A stretch of DNA of 64,000 nt from Desulfobacterales bacterium (GTDB lineage: Bacteria > Desulfobacterota > Desulfobacteria > Desulfobacterales > JAEINQ01), in assembly GCA_016342285.1 (NCBI GenBank), contig JAEINQ010000006.1, positions 1 to 64,000 on the forward strand. The letters run 5' to 3'. The position numbers were made by a program, and so were the translations under genes. Below the pieces are notes generated by a model that saw nothing but the letters and a program-made list of their open reading frames with translations, did not search any database and was not told the DNA's origin. This document shows positions 49,907 to 58,043 of the stretch, one piece after another (within the stretch, counting starts at the first letter, position 1; each line of letters starts with the position of its first letter).

Positions 49907-51636
49907 TATCCCTTTGTTTCCCGATCAATGGCCTCAGAAAGCTCGGCCAGCCGGGTCCGAATCCGCTCGGTCTCTTGGGCCAGCGGGCCGATCTGGGCCT
50001 GCCGATCAGCCACATAATCGACCAGGGGGGAGACGCTGCGGCCGATCTTCTCGAAAATCGCCACAAGGCTGTCGACCAGCTTTTGGGTCAGTTGCCCTTC
50101 AAACCGCGCCCGACCCTCGGCAAGGCCCTGATCCAAATCCTTTAGTATCCGCCCTCTTTTGAAAACAAGGGTGCCGCCTGCCAGGAACAGGCCTGCACCG
50201 GTTAAAATGCCACCGGTAATGTCCAGAAAGGCCACGTGGGTCGTTGCCAGCAGAATGGCGCCGACCAGGGTCAAGGCGCCGCCACCGACCAGATGCGATC
50301 CCATGGCCGCGGAATCCACGGACAGGGCCGTTGCAAAAAAATCCTCACCAGCCTGCTGGGCGACCTTTTTCCGGATTCCCGACACCATGGATTCCTTCTC
50401 TCTTCCGAGATCCAGAAGGCGGTCCGTTCCCTCCGGAGCGGAAGCGATCCGCTCCAGGGTTTGCATCACGGTCTCCGTGAGGTCCTTGAGGGTGTCGTTG
50501 AAAAGGCCCGACCAGGCGTCGGCGACATCTTCAAAGTCGGCGACAAGCCGGGTCTCAAAACGCCGTTGAAGGTCTTCGACCCAGGCGCTTGCCGACGCTT
50601 TGCGCCTGAAGACCGACCCCAGCGCCTTCTGAAACAGGGTGGGCGCCGAAAGCCGGGATTCGAATTCGATTCGAAGCTCCGCGGCAGCTGCATCGTAGCG
50701 CTCCAAAAGGCGGTCCACAATGAATCGTCCGTCGCGATCGGCCTGGCGCCGACCGGCGGCCAGGCGCGCATCGATTTCTTCCACTGCCGCCGAATCCTCG
50801 GCCAACTCCTGACGAAACCGGTCCAATTCCCTTGAAACACGGTCCAGGATGGGGTCGCAGGTATCCACCGTGGATCGCAGCTTAAGGGAAAAATGCCGGC
50901 CGCCGGTGACGGTGTCATGAATAAACGTCCGCATGGCGGCAAATCCGCTTCGCGGGTCCCCGGCTGCTTCAAGGACGGCGGAGGTGACAAATACCTTGGG
51001 GTGGTCCACGCCGCGCTCGGTGGCATATTCTTTGACCTTTTCCAGATTGACGGCCAGTTCCCGGTCGGTGGCCAGGTCGGCCTGCTGCAACACGAAAATA
51101 ACCCGTTTTCGCCACGCTTCGGTCACCACCTCAAGCAGTTCCCAGGCCGAGCGGGTGTGGGGATTTTTCGCCGGAAAGACAAACAGAACCAGGCTGGCGT
51201 TGGGGATGAACCGTTCGGTGATCTCCTGGTGATGGGCAATGACCGTGTTGGTCCCCGGCGTGTCGACGATGGCAATCTGGTTAAGGATGTCCACCGGCAA
51301 CCCGATCCGTTTGACATGATCGTTGATGTCGGATTCAAAGGGTTCAGGGGCGTAAACGATCTGCTGGATAACATCCGTACACGGTGCCGGATCGACGGCA
51401 CAGACCTCTTTGCCCAGAAGGGCATTGATAAAACTGCTTTTGCCGGCCTTGATCTCACCGACCACAACAAAAAGAACCGGTTCTGAGACATGGGCGCGAA
51501 GGTCGCTGATCACATCGGCCAGCTCGGCATTGCCTAACCGGCCGGCCAGGGCCTGAAATGACTTGAGCGTCTCGGCCAGTTCGGCACGGAAACGCTCATA
51601 GGTCTCATTCACCATCGGATGGGTCGGATGCGCCAT
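49906..51636 (-). CDS. Dynamin-like GTPase with membrane hairpin
   Basis: Bacterial dynamin-like proteins bind and remodel membranes with GTP. The ~576-residue protein has G1 GEIKAGKSS (60-68), the switch threonine in PAPCTDVI, G3 DTPG (125-128) and a G4-like QQAD. A long helical stalk follows, with two hydrophobic segments at about 440-490 (GGGALTLVGAILLATTHVAFLDI and GAGLFLAGGTLVF) that likely insert in the membrane, and a helical C-terminal tail. I start at ATG 51636 behind AAAGGAACCGACC. Only one such gene is present, although many systems have two side by side. A role in envelope maintenance or phage defence is possible but not shown. Confidence 0.87.
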   Translation of the reverse strand: MAHPTHPMVNETYERFRAELAETLKSFQALAGRLGNAELADVISDLRAHVSEPVLFVVVGEIKAGKSSFINALLGKEVCAVDPAPCTDVIQQIVYAPEPFESDINDHVKRIGLPVDILNQIAIVDTPGTNTVIAHHQEITERFIPNASLVLFVFPAKNPHTRSAWELLEVVTEAWRKRVIFVLQQADLATDRELAVNLEKVKEYATERGVDHPKVFVTSAVLEAAGDPRSGFAAMRTFIHDTVTGGRHFSLKLRSTVDTCDPILDRVSRELDRFRQELAEDSAAVEEIDARLAAGRRQADRDGRFIVDRLLERYDAAAAELRIEFESRLSAPTLFQKALGSVFRRKASASAWVEDLQRRFETRLVADFEDVADAWSGLFNDTLKDLTETVMQTLERIASAPEGTDRLLDLGREKESMVSGIRKKVAQQAGEDFFATALSVDSAAMGSHLVGGGALTLVGAILLATTHVAFLDITGGILTGAGLFLAGGTLVFKRGRILKDLDQGLAEGRARFEGQLTQKLVDSLVAIFEKIGRSVSPLVDYVADRQAQIGPLAQETERIRTRLAELSEAIDRETKG

Positions 51637-51870
51637 GGTCGGTTCCTTTCGTCGAAGACCGGAAATGTTTCCGGCCCCATCTTGCCAGCGAGCATAAGGA
51701 ATCTCGGGGGGGCGTGTCAAGATTCATGTGATTGGGGCCGGCACCACCCGACCCTGCGCACCGGCCAAAAGGCAATCGGTTCTTTTCCTGCGCCTCTTTT
51801 CGCGATATGGTGGGCAAAAAAATATTGCCAAGTCAAATTTTATCTTAACATTCATCTTCGGGGAGGACAT

Positions 51871-53022
51871 GTGGAAAAGGAAAAGCGACTGACGTTTTTC
51901 GAGGCCGCGGCCATCATCACCGGCTACGGCGTGGGCGGCGGCATCATGGCCGTTCCTTATCTGGCCTCACTCTCCGGTCTGGCTGTCGCGGCTGTTGTAC
52001 TGGTCGTCGCTTACGGCATCAGCCTGCTGATGCATCTGATGATCGCCGAAGTCATGCTTCGTGACAACGCATCCGGCCAGTTGTTGGAACTCTTCGAAAA
52101 ATATCTCTTCCGTGGTCGTCTTGCCTGGCTCATGTGGATATTCTTCGCGTTGGTGGTCCTGGCCTTTATGGCCAGTTTGGCCGCATTCATTGCCGGTGGC
52201 GGTGAAATTCTGGCCGAGCTGTTGCATTTCCCCCTGTGGGTCGGATACTGGTTGACCTACGCCATTGCCGCGGGGGTGGTCTTTTTCGGACTCAAAGCTC
52301 TGGGGATCAGCGAAAAGGTCGCTGTCATCGGCATCGTCGTGCTCGTCGGCATCTTCGCCGTTGGCGCGGCCCGCCAACCCGTTTTTCTGTCAACGGCTGT
52401 CACGGGCAACCTGCAAACCTATCTGGCGCTTTACGGCATGGTCATGTTCAGCTTTTTCGCCATTTTCTCGGTCCCCCAGGCGGCCCAGGGCCTGAGCTGG
52501 AACCGCCGGCTGCTGCCAAAAGCCATCGCCGTAGGGATCGGCACCAACGCCCTGATCATCGCCACCCTGACCGTCACCTGCCTGGCGGTTCCGGGAGAGG
52601 TCACCCGGGTGGCCATCATCGGTCTCGGTCGGTCCCTGGGCGGTTGGGCCACCATTGTGGGCTCGGTCTTCATCCTTCTGGCCATGCTCACCTCCTACTG
52701 GTCGGTTTCATTTGCCCTGGCCGTGGTCGTTGAAGAACGGCTGGGCTGGGGGCCACGCCAATCGTGGCTGGCCGCCACCCTGCCGGCCTTTCTCATTGCC
52801 ATCACCGGTGCCCTCGATTTTCTCGGTTTCATGCGGTTGGCCGGCGGCGCCATTGCCGTGCTCATCGCCGTCATGGTGGTGCCTCTGGTGAATGCGGCCC
52901 GTCGATACGGACGGGTCGAATCCCCGGAATGGACCCTCGGGATCTGGGGCGGCCTACCGTTTCAGATTGTCGTTGTGGCCGGTTTTCTGCTTATGGCCGC
53001 CGGTTCCATGGTGTCTTTGTAG
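51871..53022 (+). CDS. Amino-acid permease, aromatic amino acid/GerAB-like
   Basis: The 383-residue protein has about eleven membrane helices and starts EKEKRLTFFEAAAIITGYGVGGGIMAVPYLASLSG, the unwound helix-1 pattern of the APC superfamily (AAAP/Trp-Tyr permease type). I choose GTG 51871, behind GGGGAGGACAT; the frame is open upstream but not coding-like. It is divergent from the dynamin-like gene. The substrate is probably an amino acid, unspecified. It appears monocistronic, followed by degraded repeats. Confidence 0.85.
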   Translation: MEKEKRLTFFEAAAIITGYGVGGGIMAVPYLASLSGLAVAAVVLVVAYGISLLMHLMIAEVMLRDNASGQLLELFEKYLFRGRLAWLMWIFFALVVLAFMASLAAFIAGGGEILAELLHFPLWVGYWLTYAIAAGVVFFGLKALGISEKVAVIGIVVLVGIFAVGAARQPVFLSTAVTGNLQTYLALYGMVMFSFFAIFSVPQAAQGLSWNRRLLPKAIAVGIGTNALIIATLTVTCLAVPGEVTRVAIIGLGRSLGGWATIVGSVFILLAMLTSYWSVSFALAVVVEERLGWGPRQSWLAATLPAFLIAITGALDFLGFMRLAGGAIAVLIAVMVVPLVNAARRYGRVESPEWTLGIWGGLPFQIVVVAGFLLMAAGSMVSL

Positions 53023-53029
53023 AAGGTCA

Positions 53030-53345
53030 CTTCCAAAGAAAACGGCCTGGGGTTTGCCAATGGAAGGGGCTGGGTTACCGGCCCCAGATAAGTGTGGACT
53101 CACTCTAAACTTTAGTTCACTTTAGTCACTTGCAACAAAGCTGTCTCGACATAGCCAACTGACTCTGAACACCCCCGCTAAAAGTGGATTCCGACTGCAA
53201 ATTACGCTTGACACAAAACCATTGATATCTTACTGTAACCATTGGTTACATAAGAAACCAGTAAAGAGCCCATGCCCAGAAAACGGGGCATTGGGTTGCT
53301 CCTGGAAGGGCTGGGTTACCGGCCCCAGATGAGTGTGGAGTGCCT
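53030..53345 (+). repeat. Two degraded family B-like repeats in the gap 53023-53382
   Basis: GGAAGGGGCTGGGTTACCGGCCCCAGAT...GTGTGGA occurs at about 53061-53098 and again at 53306-53340. The first is followed by a CTTTAGTTCACTTTAGTCACTTGC stretch and CATAGCCAACTGACTCTGA, relics of the family B right end. AAAGAGCCCATGCCCAGAA (53263) recalls the left end. The intervening 53190-53262 is AT-rich and may hold the promoter of the acyl-CoA dehydrogenase gene (TTGGTTACATAAGAAACCA is a possible operator palindrome near 53243). Confidence 0.5.
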
Positions 53346-53382
53346 AAAGTGTATTAAATTCAACCTTCTGCAAGGAGACCCC

Positions 53383-54981
53383 ATGTCCACCCAACCAACC
53401 CAAACCAACCCTTACGACTTCAACCCGTTTCTCCAGTGGCGACAGGCTGTCGACTACTACCGGGACGACCCTTTTATTCAACAGGTTCTGAGATGCTATG
53501 CCGGAGACCGGTGGGATACGGCCCACCAGGCGGCCCTGGAAATCTCCCCCCGGGCATCGTTTCGATGGCGGGACATGGCCGATGCCATCGCCGTCCCGGA
53601 AAAACGGCCCTATATGATGCATTACGACGGCCACAACCACCGCATCGACCGCATTGTCCGGCCACACGAAACCGAAGTCATGGAAAAGGAGGTTTTTGCT
53701 GAAGCCCTCTTTTCTGAAAAGACCGACCCCTGGGTCAAGCTGATCAAGATGTTTCTCATCTACCAAAACGGTGAGGCCTGCATCTCCTGTCCCCTGACCT
53801 GCACCGAGGGTCTGGTGGCCATTGTGGAAAAATTTGCCGACACGCCGGAACTGGAACGCATCCTGCAGCACTGCAAGGAGGGGATCGACGGCGAGGTTGC
53901 CATCGGCGCCCAGTACCTGTCGGAGATTCAAGGGGGTTCGGACGTACCGGCCAACATTCTTGAAGCGGTAAATGAAGACGGCACATGGCGGCTATATGGC
54001 ACCAAGTTTTTCTGCTCGGCCACCCATGCCGACTACGCCATTGTCACGGCCCTGCCAAAAGGAGAAGAGAAGGTCGCGGTATTCGTTGTTCCCTCGTGGC
54101 TACCGGGAAACAAGGAAAGAGAGATCCGCAACGGATTTACCATCGATCGGATTAAATGGAAAATGGGGACCAGCGAACTGACCACGGGCGAGCTGACATT
54201 TAACGGTGCCGAAGCCTATCCGGTTGGGCCCATGGATCGCGGTGTGGCCAACGTTGTGGGCATCGTGCTCACCTGTTCCCGGCTCACCGTGGGCCTTTCC
54301 GGCGCAGCCGGCATGACCCGGTCCGTTCGTGAAGCCAAAAAATACAGCCAATTCCGCGAAGCCTTCGGCATGCCCATCGAGCGTTTTCCCCTGGTGGCCG
54401 GCCAGATCCGCGACATGGAAAGGGCGGCCCGCCGGACCACGGCCGGGGCCTTTAAGCTCTACCGGGATTTTCTCAACCTTGCCGGCGGACTCCAGGGCGG
54501 ACTGGCGACCGATGAAAACGAATCTGAAAAACGCCATCGGTTCATGATCCGCGAACTGGTCATGCTCCAGAAAATCACCACCTCCTGGGATGCCGTGGAT
54601 GTCTCCCGCGCGGCCATGTCCATCTTCGGAGGTCACGGCGTCATGGAAGACTTCTCGTGCCTGCCCCGGCTCTATCGAGACGCCGCGGTCAACGAACTCT
54701 GGGAGGGGCCGAGAAACGTCCTTTTGACCCAGATCTACCGTGATATCCTGCGGGTCAAGGATGGGTATTTACCGGCAACCCTGGTCGCTGACATGCTCGC
54801 CGGCGCCGACCCGGCCATTGTCGATGCACTGGGCCTGGAAATGGCTGAACTTGTCGCCTTTGAAAACCCCCTCGGCCTGGACGATGCTGCCATAAACTTC
54901 TGGAAGCAATGGGATGGCTATTGCCACCGGCTCTTTCACGCCTACCAGGACCTGGCCCTGGCCGAAGTCGAAGCCTTATGA
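53383..54981 (+). CDS. Acyl-CoA dehydrogenase (AidB-like/long form)
   Basis: This FAD enzyme oxidises an acyl-CoA-type substrate at the alpha-beta position. The 532-residue protein has the middle beta domain signature (AIGAQYLSEIQGGSDVPANILEA, LYGTKFFCSATHADYAIVTA) and C-terminal helical segments (VGLSGAAGMTRSVREAKKYSQFREAFGMPIERFPL, IFGGHGVMEDFSCLPRLYRDAAVNELWEGPRNVL). Length and motif order resemble AidB-type enlarged dehydrogenases. ATG 53383 follows AAGGAGACCCC. It overlaps the next TetR gene by four bases, so the regulator is likely autoregulatory for this pair. The substrate is unknown. Confidence 0.9.
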   Translation: MSTQPTQTNPYDFNPFLQWRQAVDYYRDDPFIQQVLRCYAGDRWDTAHQAALEISPRASFRWRDMADAIAVPEKRPYMMHYDGHNHRIDRIVRPHETEVMEKEVFAEALFSEKTDPWVKLIKMFLIYQNGEACISCPLTCTEGLVAIVEKFADTPELERILQHCKEGIDGEVAIGAQYLSEIQGGSDVPANILEAVNEDGTWRLYGTKFFCSATHADYAIVTALPKGEEKVAVFVVPSWLPGNKEREIRNGFTIDRIKWKMGTSELTTGELTFNGAEAYPVGPMDRGVANVVGIVLTCSRLTVGLSGAAGMTRSVREAKKYSQFREAFGMPIERFPLVAGQIRDMERAARRTTAGAFKLYRDFLNLAGGLQGGLATDENESEKRHRFMIRELVMLQKITTSWDAVDVSRAAMSIFGGHGVMEDFSCLPRLYRDAAVNELWEGPRNVLLTQIYRDILRVKDGYLPATLVADMLAGADPAIVDALGLEMAELVAFENPLGLDDAAINFWKQWDGYCHRLFHAYQDLALAEVEAL

Positions 54982-55583
54982 AAAAAAACACTTTTGCCGA
55001 TTTGAAGGAAAAAGAGCGGAAAGCCAAGCGGGAGGTGATCATTGATGCGGCCGAGCGGGTATTCGGCGTCAAGCCCTTTAACAAGGTCAACATCCGCGAC
55101 ATTGCCGCCGAAGCCGGCATCTCCCATGCCACCATCTACCGGTATTTTCCTGACCAGCAGACCCTGTTCGTGGAAGCTTTTCTGCGGGGCGTCGACGAGA
55201 TTCTCGCCCGGGTCGACGCGGTTGTCAAAACGCAGGACGGTTTCCATGTCCTGGAAGCCGTGGCCGAATCGTTCATCGGCTTTCTTAGCGGAAACGACCA
55301 CTACTTCCGCATGATGACCCACTTCATGCTCGACGGCAACCTGGCCCCGGCGCTTCTGGAAAGGCTCAATGCAGCGGAACGGTCCCTGCTGGACAAAATC
55401 GAGGCGATCTTTGTGGCCGACGGCGCCACGGAGAACACCCGCGCCCTGGCCCACGCCTTCTTTGCCGCCTTGAACGGCATCCTCATTTCTTTCCGCGATT
55501 ATCCGGGCAGGGACCGGGAAGCGGTCCTTTCCCACATGCAGTCGCTGGGCAGACTAATCGCGAAACGATTCGGCCAGAATTGA
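54978..55583 (+). CDS. TetR-family transcriptional regulator
   Basis: The 201-residue protein has the standard TetR DNA-binding domain (NKVNIRDIAAEAGISHATIYRYFPDQQTLFVEAFLRG) and a helical C-terminal domain. Its ATG overlaps the stop codon of the acyl-CoA dehydrogenase gene (ATGA), so it is translated in tandem with it and probably controls that promoter in response to an acyl-CoA-related ligand. The upstream palindrome candidate is near 53243. Lys-rich N-terminus (KEKERKAKREVI) fits a DNA-contacting arm. Confidence 0.9.
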   Translation: MKKNTFADLKEKERKAKREVIIDAAERVFGVKPFNKVNIRDIAAEAGISHATIYRYFPDQQTLFVEAFLRGVDEILARVDAVVKTQDGFHVLEAVAESFIGFLSGNDHYFRMMTHFMLDGNLAPALLERLNAAERSLLDKIEAIFVADGATENTRALAHAFFAALNGILISFRDYPGRDREAVLSHMQSLGRLIAKRFGQN

Positions 55584-55705
55584 CAGCCCGCTTTTATCCA
55601 GTCTTTTCCCTCTGGACTACTATCCTTCAATTTCTTGTTTTTTTCGTACGATTCAAGATCAATACTTCTTGGTGGCTAATCTCGTGTTAAACCTAATAAT
55701 CTTAC

Positions 55706-55800
55706 ACCGCTTCGCTCAAGGCGCCAAGAACGCAAAGAAATCCTGGATATCCTGTTCATCCTGTCAAAAAAAAACTTTGCGATCTTTGCGCCTTTGCGGT
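55706..55800. repeat. Palindromic intergenic repeat in the gap 55584-55906
   Basis: ACCGCTTCGCTCAAGGCGCC and AACGCAAAG face CTTTGCGATCTTTGCGCC and TTTGCGGT, with GGATATCC and ATCCTGTTCATCCTG between. This gives a long imperfect hairpin of a type repeated in many environmental genomes. The open frame across it on the minus strand is not coding. The rest of the 320-base gap shows nothing. Confidence 0.65.
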
Positions 55801-55906
55801 GATATACATTTGGGTTGCGGCTATGCCGCGCTATGATCTCCGCGGTGATTCGAATACAATACGGTATCATATTTATGAAACGATGTTGGGCTAAGGCTCG
55901 GAAGGT

Positions 55907-56380
55907 TCAATCCAGATCAACCGGGACCTTACACGCGTTACACCGCTTTGCACCGCGAAAAAGCGTGTGATCGCACTGGGGGCAGTGGTAGCGGGCCTCT
56001 TCGTCAGCCACCCATTTTTCGGTGCCGTGTTCGCGCCAGTAGGGGATGGCCCTCAGGATGACCCGTTTGCCCACCGGCATGGGAAAGGCGTCGATGTGGC
56101 TGCAGGGGAAATCGTCGCATTCATGGCAACCGGAAAACCCCTTTTTCTGAGTGCAGTCTTTGATGGCACAGACCCGGCAAAAAATGGACACCCGATCCGA
56201 GCCGCACCCGTCGCACTTAATCTCTTCGGTGGTCAGGTGCTCCAGGCCCGGAATTTTTCCCTGGTAGACTCCCAAGAGCTTTTCCAGGAATTTCTCGTTG
56301 CCATCACGGGTGGCGTAGTAAACGCCGCAGACCCCGCAGTAGAGTCCGCAGGGCGCCAAAAGTGGTTCGTTAACGTTCAT
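55907..56380 (-). CDS. DUF3795 cysteine-rich protein
   Basis: The 157-residue protein belongs to the DUF3795 family: APCGLYCGVCGVYY at the start, CDGCGSDRVSIFCRVCAIKDC in the middle and CHECDDFPCSHI. A C-terminal zinc-ribbon pair follows (CPQCDHTLFRGAKRCNAC). The many CxxC pairs suggest zinc or iron-sulfur binding; function is not established. Its ATG overlaps the stop of the sensor-kinase-like gene by four bases, so the two act as one operon and may share a signalling or redox role. Confidence 0.87.
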   Translation of the reverse strand: MNVNEPLLAPCGLYCGVCGVYYATRDGNEKFLEKLLGVYQGKIPGLEHLTTEEIKCDGCGSDRVSIFCRVCAIKDCTQKKGFSGCHECDDFPCSHIDAFPMPVGKRVILRAIPYWREHGTEKWVADEEARYHCPQCDHTLFRGAKRCNACKVPVDLD

Positions 56381-57636
56381 TCTTTCTCCTTTGGTTCCGG
56401 GTCGTCTTCGGTTCTCGGGACGCCAGGGGTGGATTCGCCGGAAGACCGGTCGATATCCAGAATCCGCTCTCCCTTTGTATATCGTTTGGTTTCATGCCTT
56501 GTCAGCAGCATCAGCTTCTTGGTGATGTCGCCCATTCGCTGAACCTGTTGACCGATCTTATTCAACTTGCCATAAAGGGCATGGTCCGGGTCGATGGACA
56601 TCAGGGCCAGTTCGCTGTAACCGGAAATGGCCATCACGGGTTGGTTGAGTTCGTGGCATACGGCACCGGCCAGTTCAAGAATCCCTTCAAGCTTTTCACG
56701 CCGCAACCGTTCCTGTTCGGCCAGAAAACGGTCCGTATAATCTTCTACGATGACCACCGCGCCGGCAAACTTTCCCGAGATATCCAGCATCTTTGAGAGC
56801 CGGATCTGGAAATGATGCATTCCCGATTCCGAAGCGACCTGCTTTTCCTCCTGGCGGGTTTCAACCGTTTCGGCCATGAAGCGATTGAAGTCATCGCGCA
56901 GCCAGGGAAGCAGATCGCCGATATGCGCCTTTGGGTGTGCCGCCGGTCGCGCCGCCTCCGGTTCAGACCCCACTCGGTAGTAATGAGCGCCCGGGACCCG
57001 TTCCTTTTCGAACATCCGGGCCGCCGCCTGGTTCAGGTTTTCCACCCCCCCGGCTTCGTCCACCAAAAAAGCTGGCTGGGGCATGCTTTCAAAAAGGGTC
57101 AGGTATTTGTTCTTTTCGTTGGTCATCCGGCGATTGGCATCCTGAAGGGATCTCAGGGGATCGGTATCGGCCTCTTTCGACCAGGCCATGCAAAAGCCGA
57201 TTTCAACACGGTCAAAAAAACGCCTCATCCGGTGCCTTCCCCAACTCTTGGCATCAGGCTCAAGGTTCGACCGATCGATCACGTCGTCATAACTTTGCCG
57301 GTAATATTTCATCAGGCCGAGAAACATCCCCAGATTCACCCCCCGCTCCCGGTGACGTTGTGCCTCCATAATGCCGAAAGAGGCAACGGGATCGATGGTA
57401 AAATCCTCGTCCGGGGTCAGTTCGAAATCCGCTTCCGGCCGATTCAGGGCATCAATGAACGGCACACTCAAGCCGGATATGGAGAGCCGCCAGGCCTCCT
57501 GAAGGGTCGATGTGTACTTGTCGTATCCCCTGCGTTTGGCGTAATCGAGAATCCGCGCCATCAGCCAGTCTTCGCTCTCGGAAATCAATACCGAGACCTG
57601 CCGATCAAAATTTTTCGTTGCCCCGTGGTCGTTCAT
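56377..57636 (-). CDS. PAS-HisKA protein without an ATPase domain
   Basis: The 419-residue soluble protein has an N-terminal helical domain (about 1-155, resembling RsbR-type sensory helices), a coiled coil, a PAS domain (about 178-305, LTLFESMPQPAFLVDEAGG) and a dimerisation/phosphoacceptor domain with His328 (LAGAVCHELNQPVMAISGYSEL). The chain ends about 70 residues later in an acidic tail. The N, G1 and G2 boxes of the histidine-kinase ATPase domain are absent. The frame ends naturally and overlaps the next gene, so this is not an obvious truncation. It could be a phosphotransfer intermediate or a regulator needing a partner kinase. Start ATG 57636 follows GGAGTCCTTGCC. Confidence 0.85.
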   Translation of the reverse strand: MNDHGATKNFDRQVSVLISESEDWLMARILDYAKRRGYDKYTSTLQEAWRLSISGLSVPFIDALNRPEADFELTPDEDFTIDPVASFGIMEAQRHRERGVNLGMFLGLMKYYRQSYDDVIDRSNLEPDAKSWGRHRMRRFFDRVEIGFCMAWSKEADTDPLRSLQDANRRMTNEKNKYLTLFESMPQPAFLVDEAGGVENLNQAAARMFEKERVPGAHYYRVGSEPEAARPAAHPKAHIGDLLPWLRDDFNRFMAETVETRQEEKQVASESGMHHFQIRLSKMLDISGKFAGAVVIVEDYTDRFLAEQERLRREKLEGILELAGAVCHELNQPVMAISGYSELALMSIDPDHALYGKLNKIGQQVQRMGDITKKLMLLTRHETKRYTKGERILDIDRSSGESTPGVPRTEDDPEPKEKE

Positions 57637-57682
57637 GGCAAGGACTCCATTGCGTTTTGCATATGGTAAGCCATCATGAAAA

Positions 57683-57790
57683 GAATCCGGTCCCAGAGGA
57701 CCAGGCTTTGGTTTGCCCCTGGAAAGGACTGCGATACGTCGCTTCCGGTTCGAAATGCCTAAAATGAAGGAATTCTATGACGAATTAAAA
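57683..57790 (+). repeat. Dispersed IS200-end-like repeat (family B), internally deleted copy
   Basis: GAATCCGGTCCCAGAGGACCAGG with hairpin TGCCCCTGGAAAGGAC is the left end. TGCCTAAAATGAAGGAATTC leads straight to TATGACGAATTAAAAGG, the right edge, without the central module. The remaining stretch to 57975 shows only an inverted-repeat-poor intergenic sequence. Confidence 0.7.
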
Positions 57791-57978
57791 GGGCACCTCC
57801 CGCGGCAATATTACCACAAGGAGCACGGCAAAGCCAAACCGCCAATTCTCACCGGCTTTTACAATGTGTAAACCCCCCTGACAAGGCAAGGGCGCATCCG
57901 GCTTGGCGTCTGGGCTTCCATAAAGCGTTTACAGTAATAAAATCATATAGTTGCCATACGAACACCGTCCTTGACAAC

Positions 57979-57994
57979 TGGCACGCTGCCTGCT
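57979..57994 (+). promoter_or_regulatory. Sigma-54 (-24/-12) promoter
   Basis: TGGCACGCTGCCTGCT matches the sigma-54 consensus TGGCAC-N5-TTGCT with one change (CTGC for TTGC) and exact spacing. Transcription would start at about 58005, 40 bases before ATG 58044. An activator such as the protein encoded at 9850-10887 would be needed. Confidence 0.72.
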
Positions 57995-58043
57995 TTTGTA
58001 ATTATTTTTGAAAAAAGAAACCGCTGAAGAAACGACCAAGCCC

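Noticed and set aside
55676-55870. 64-residue ORF containing RKGAKIAKFFF
   Set aside because: It is the translation of a common palindromic intergenic repeat.
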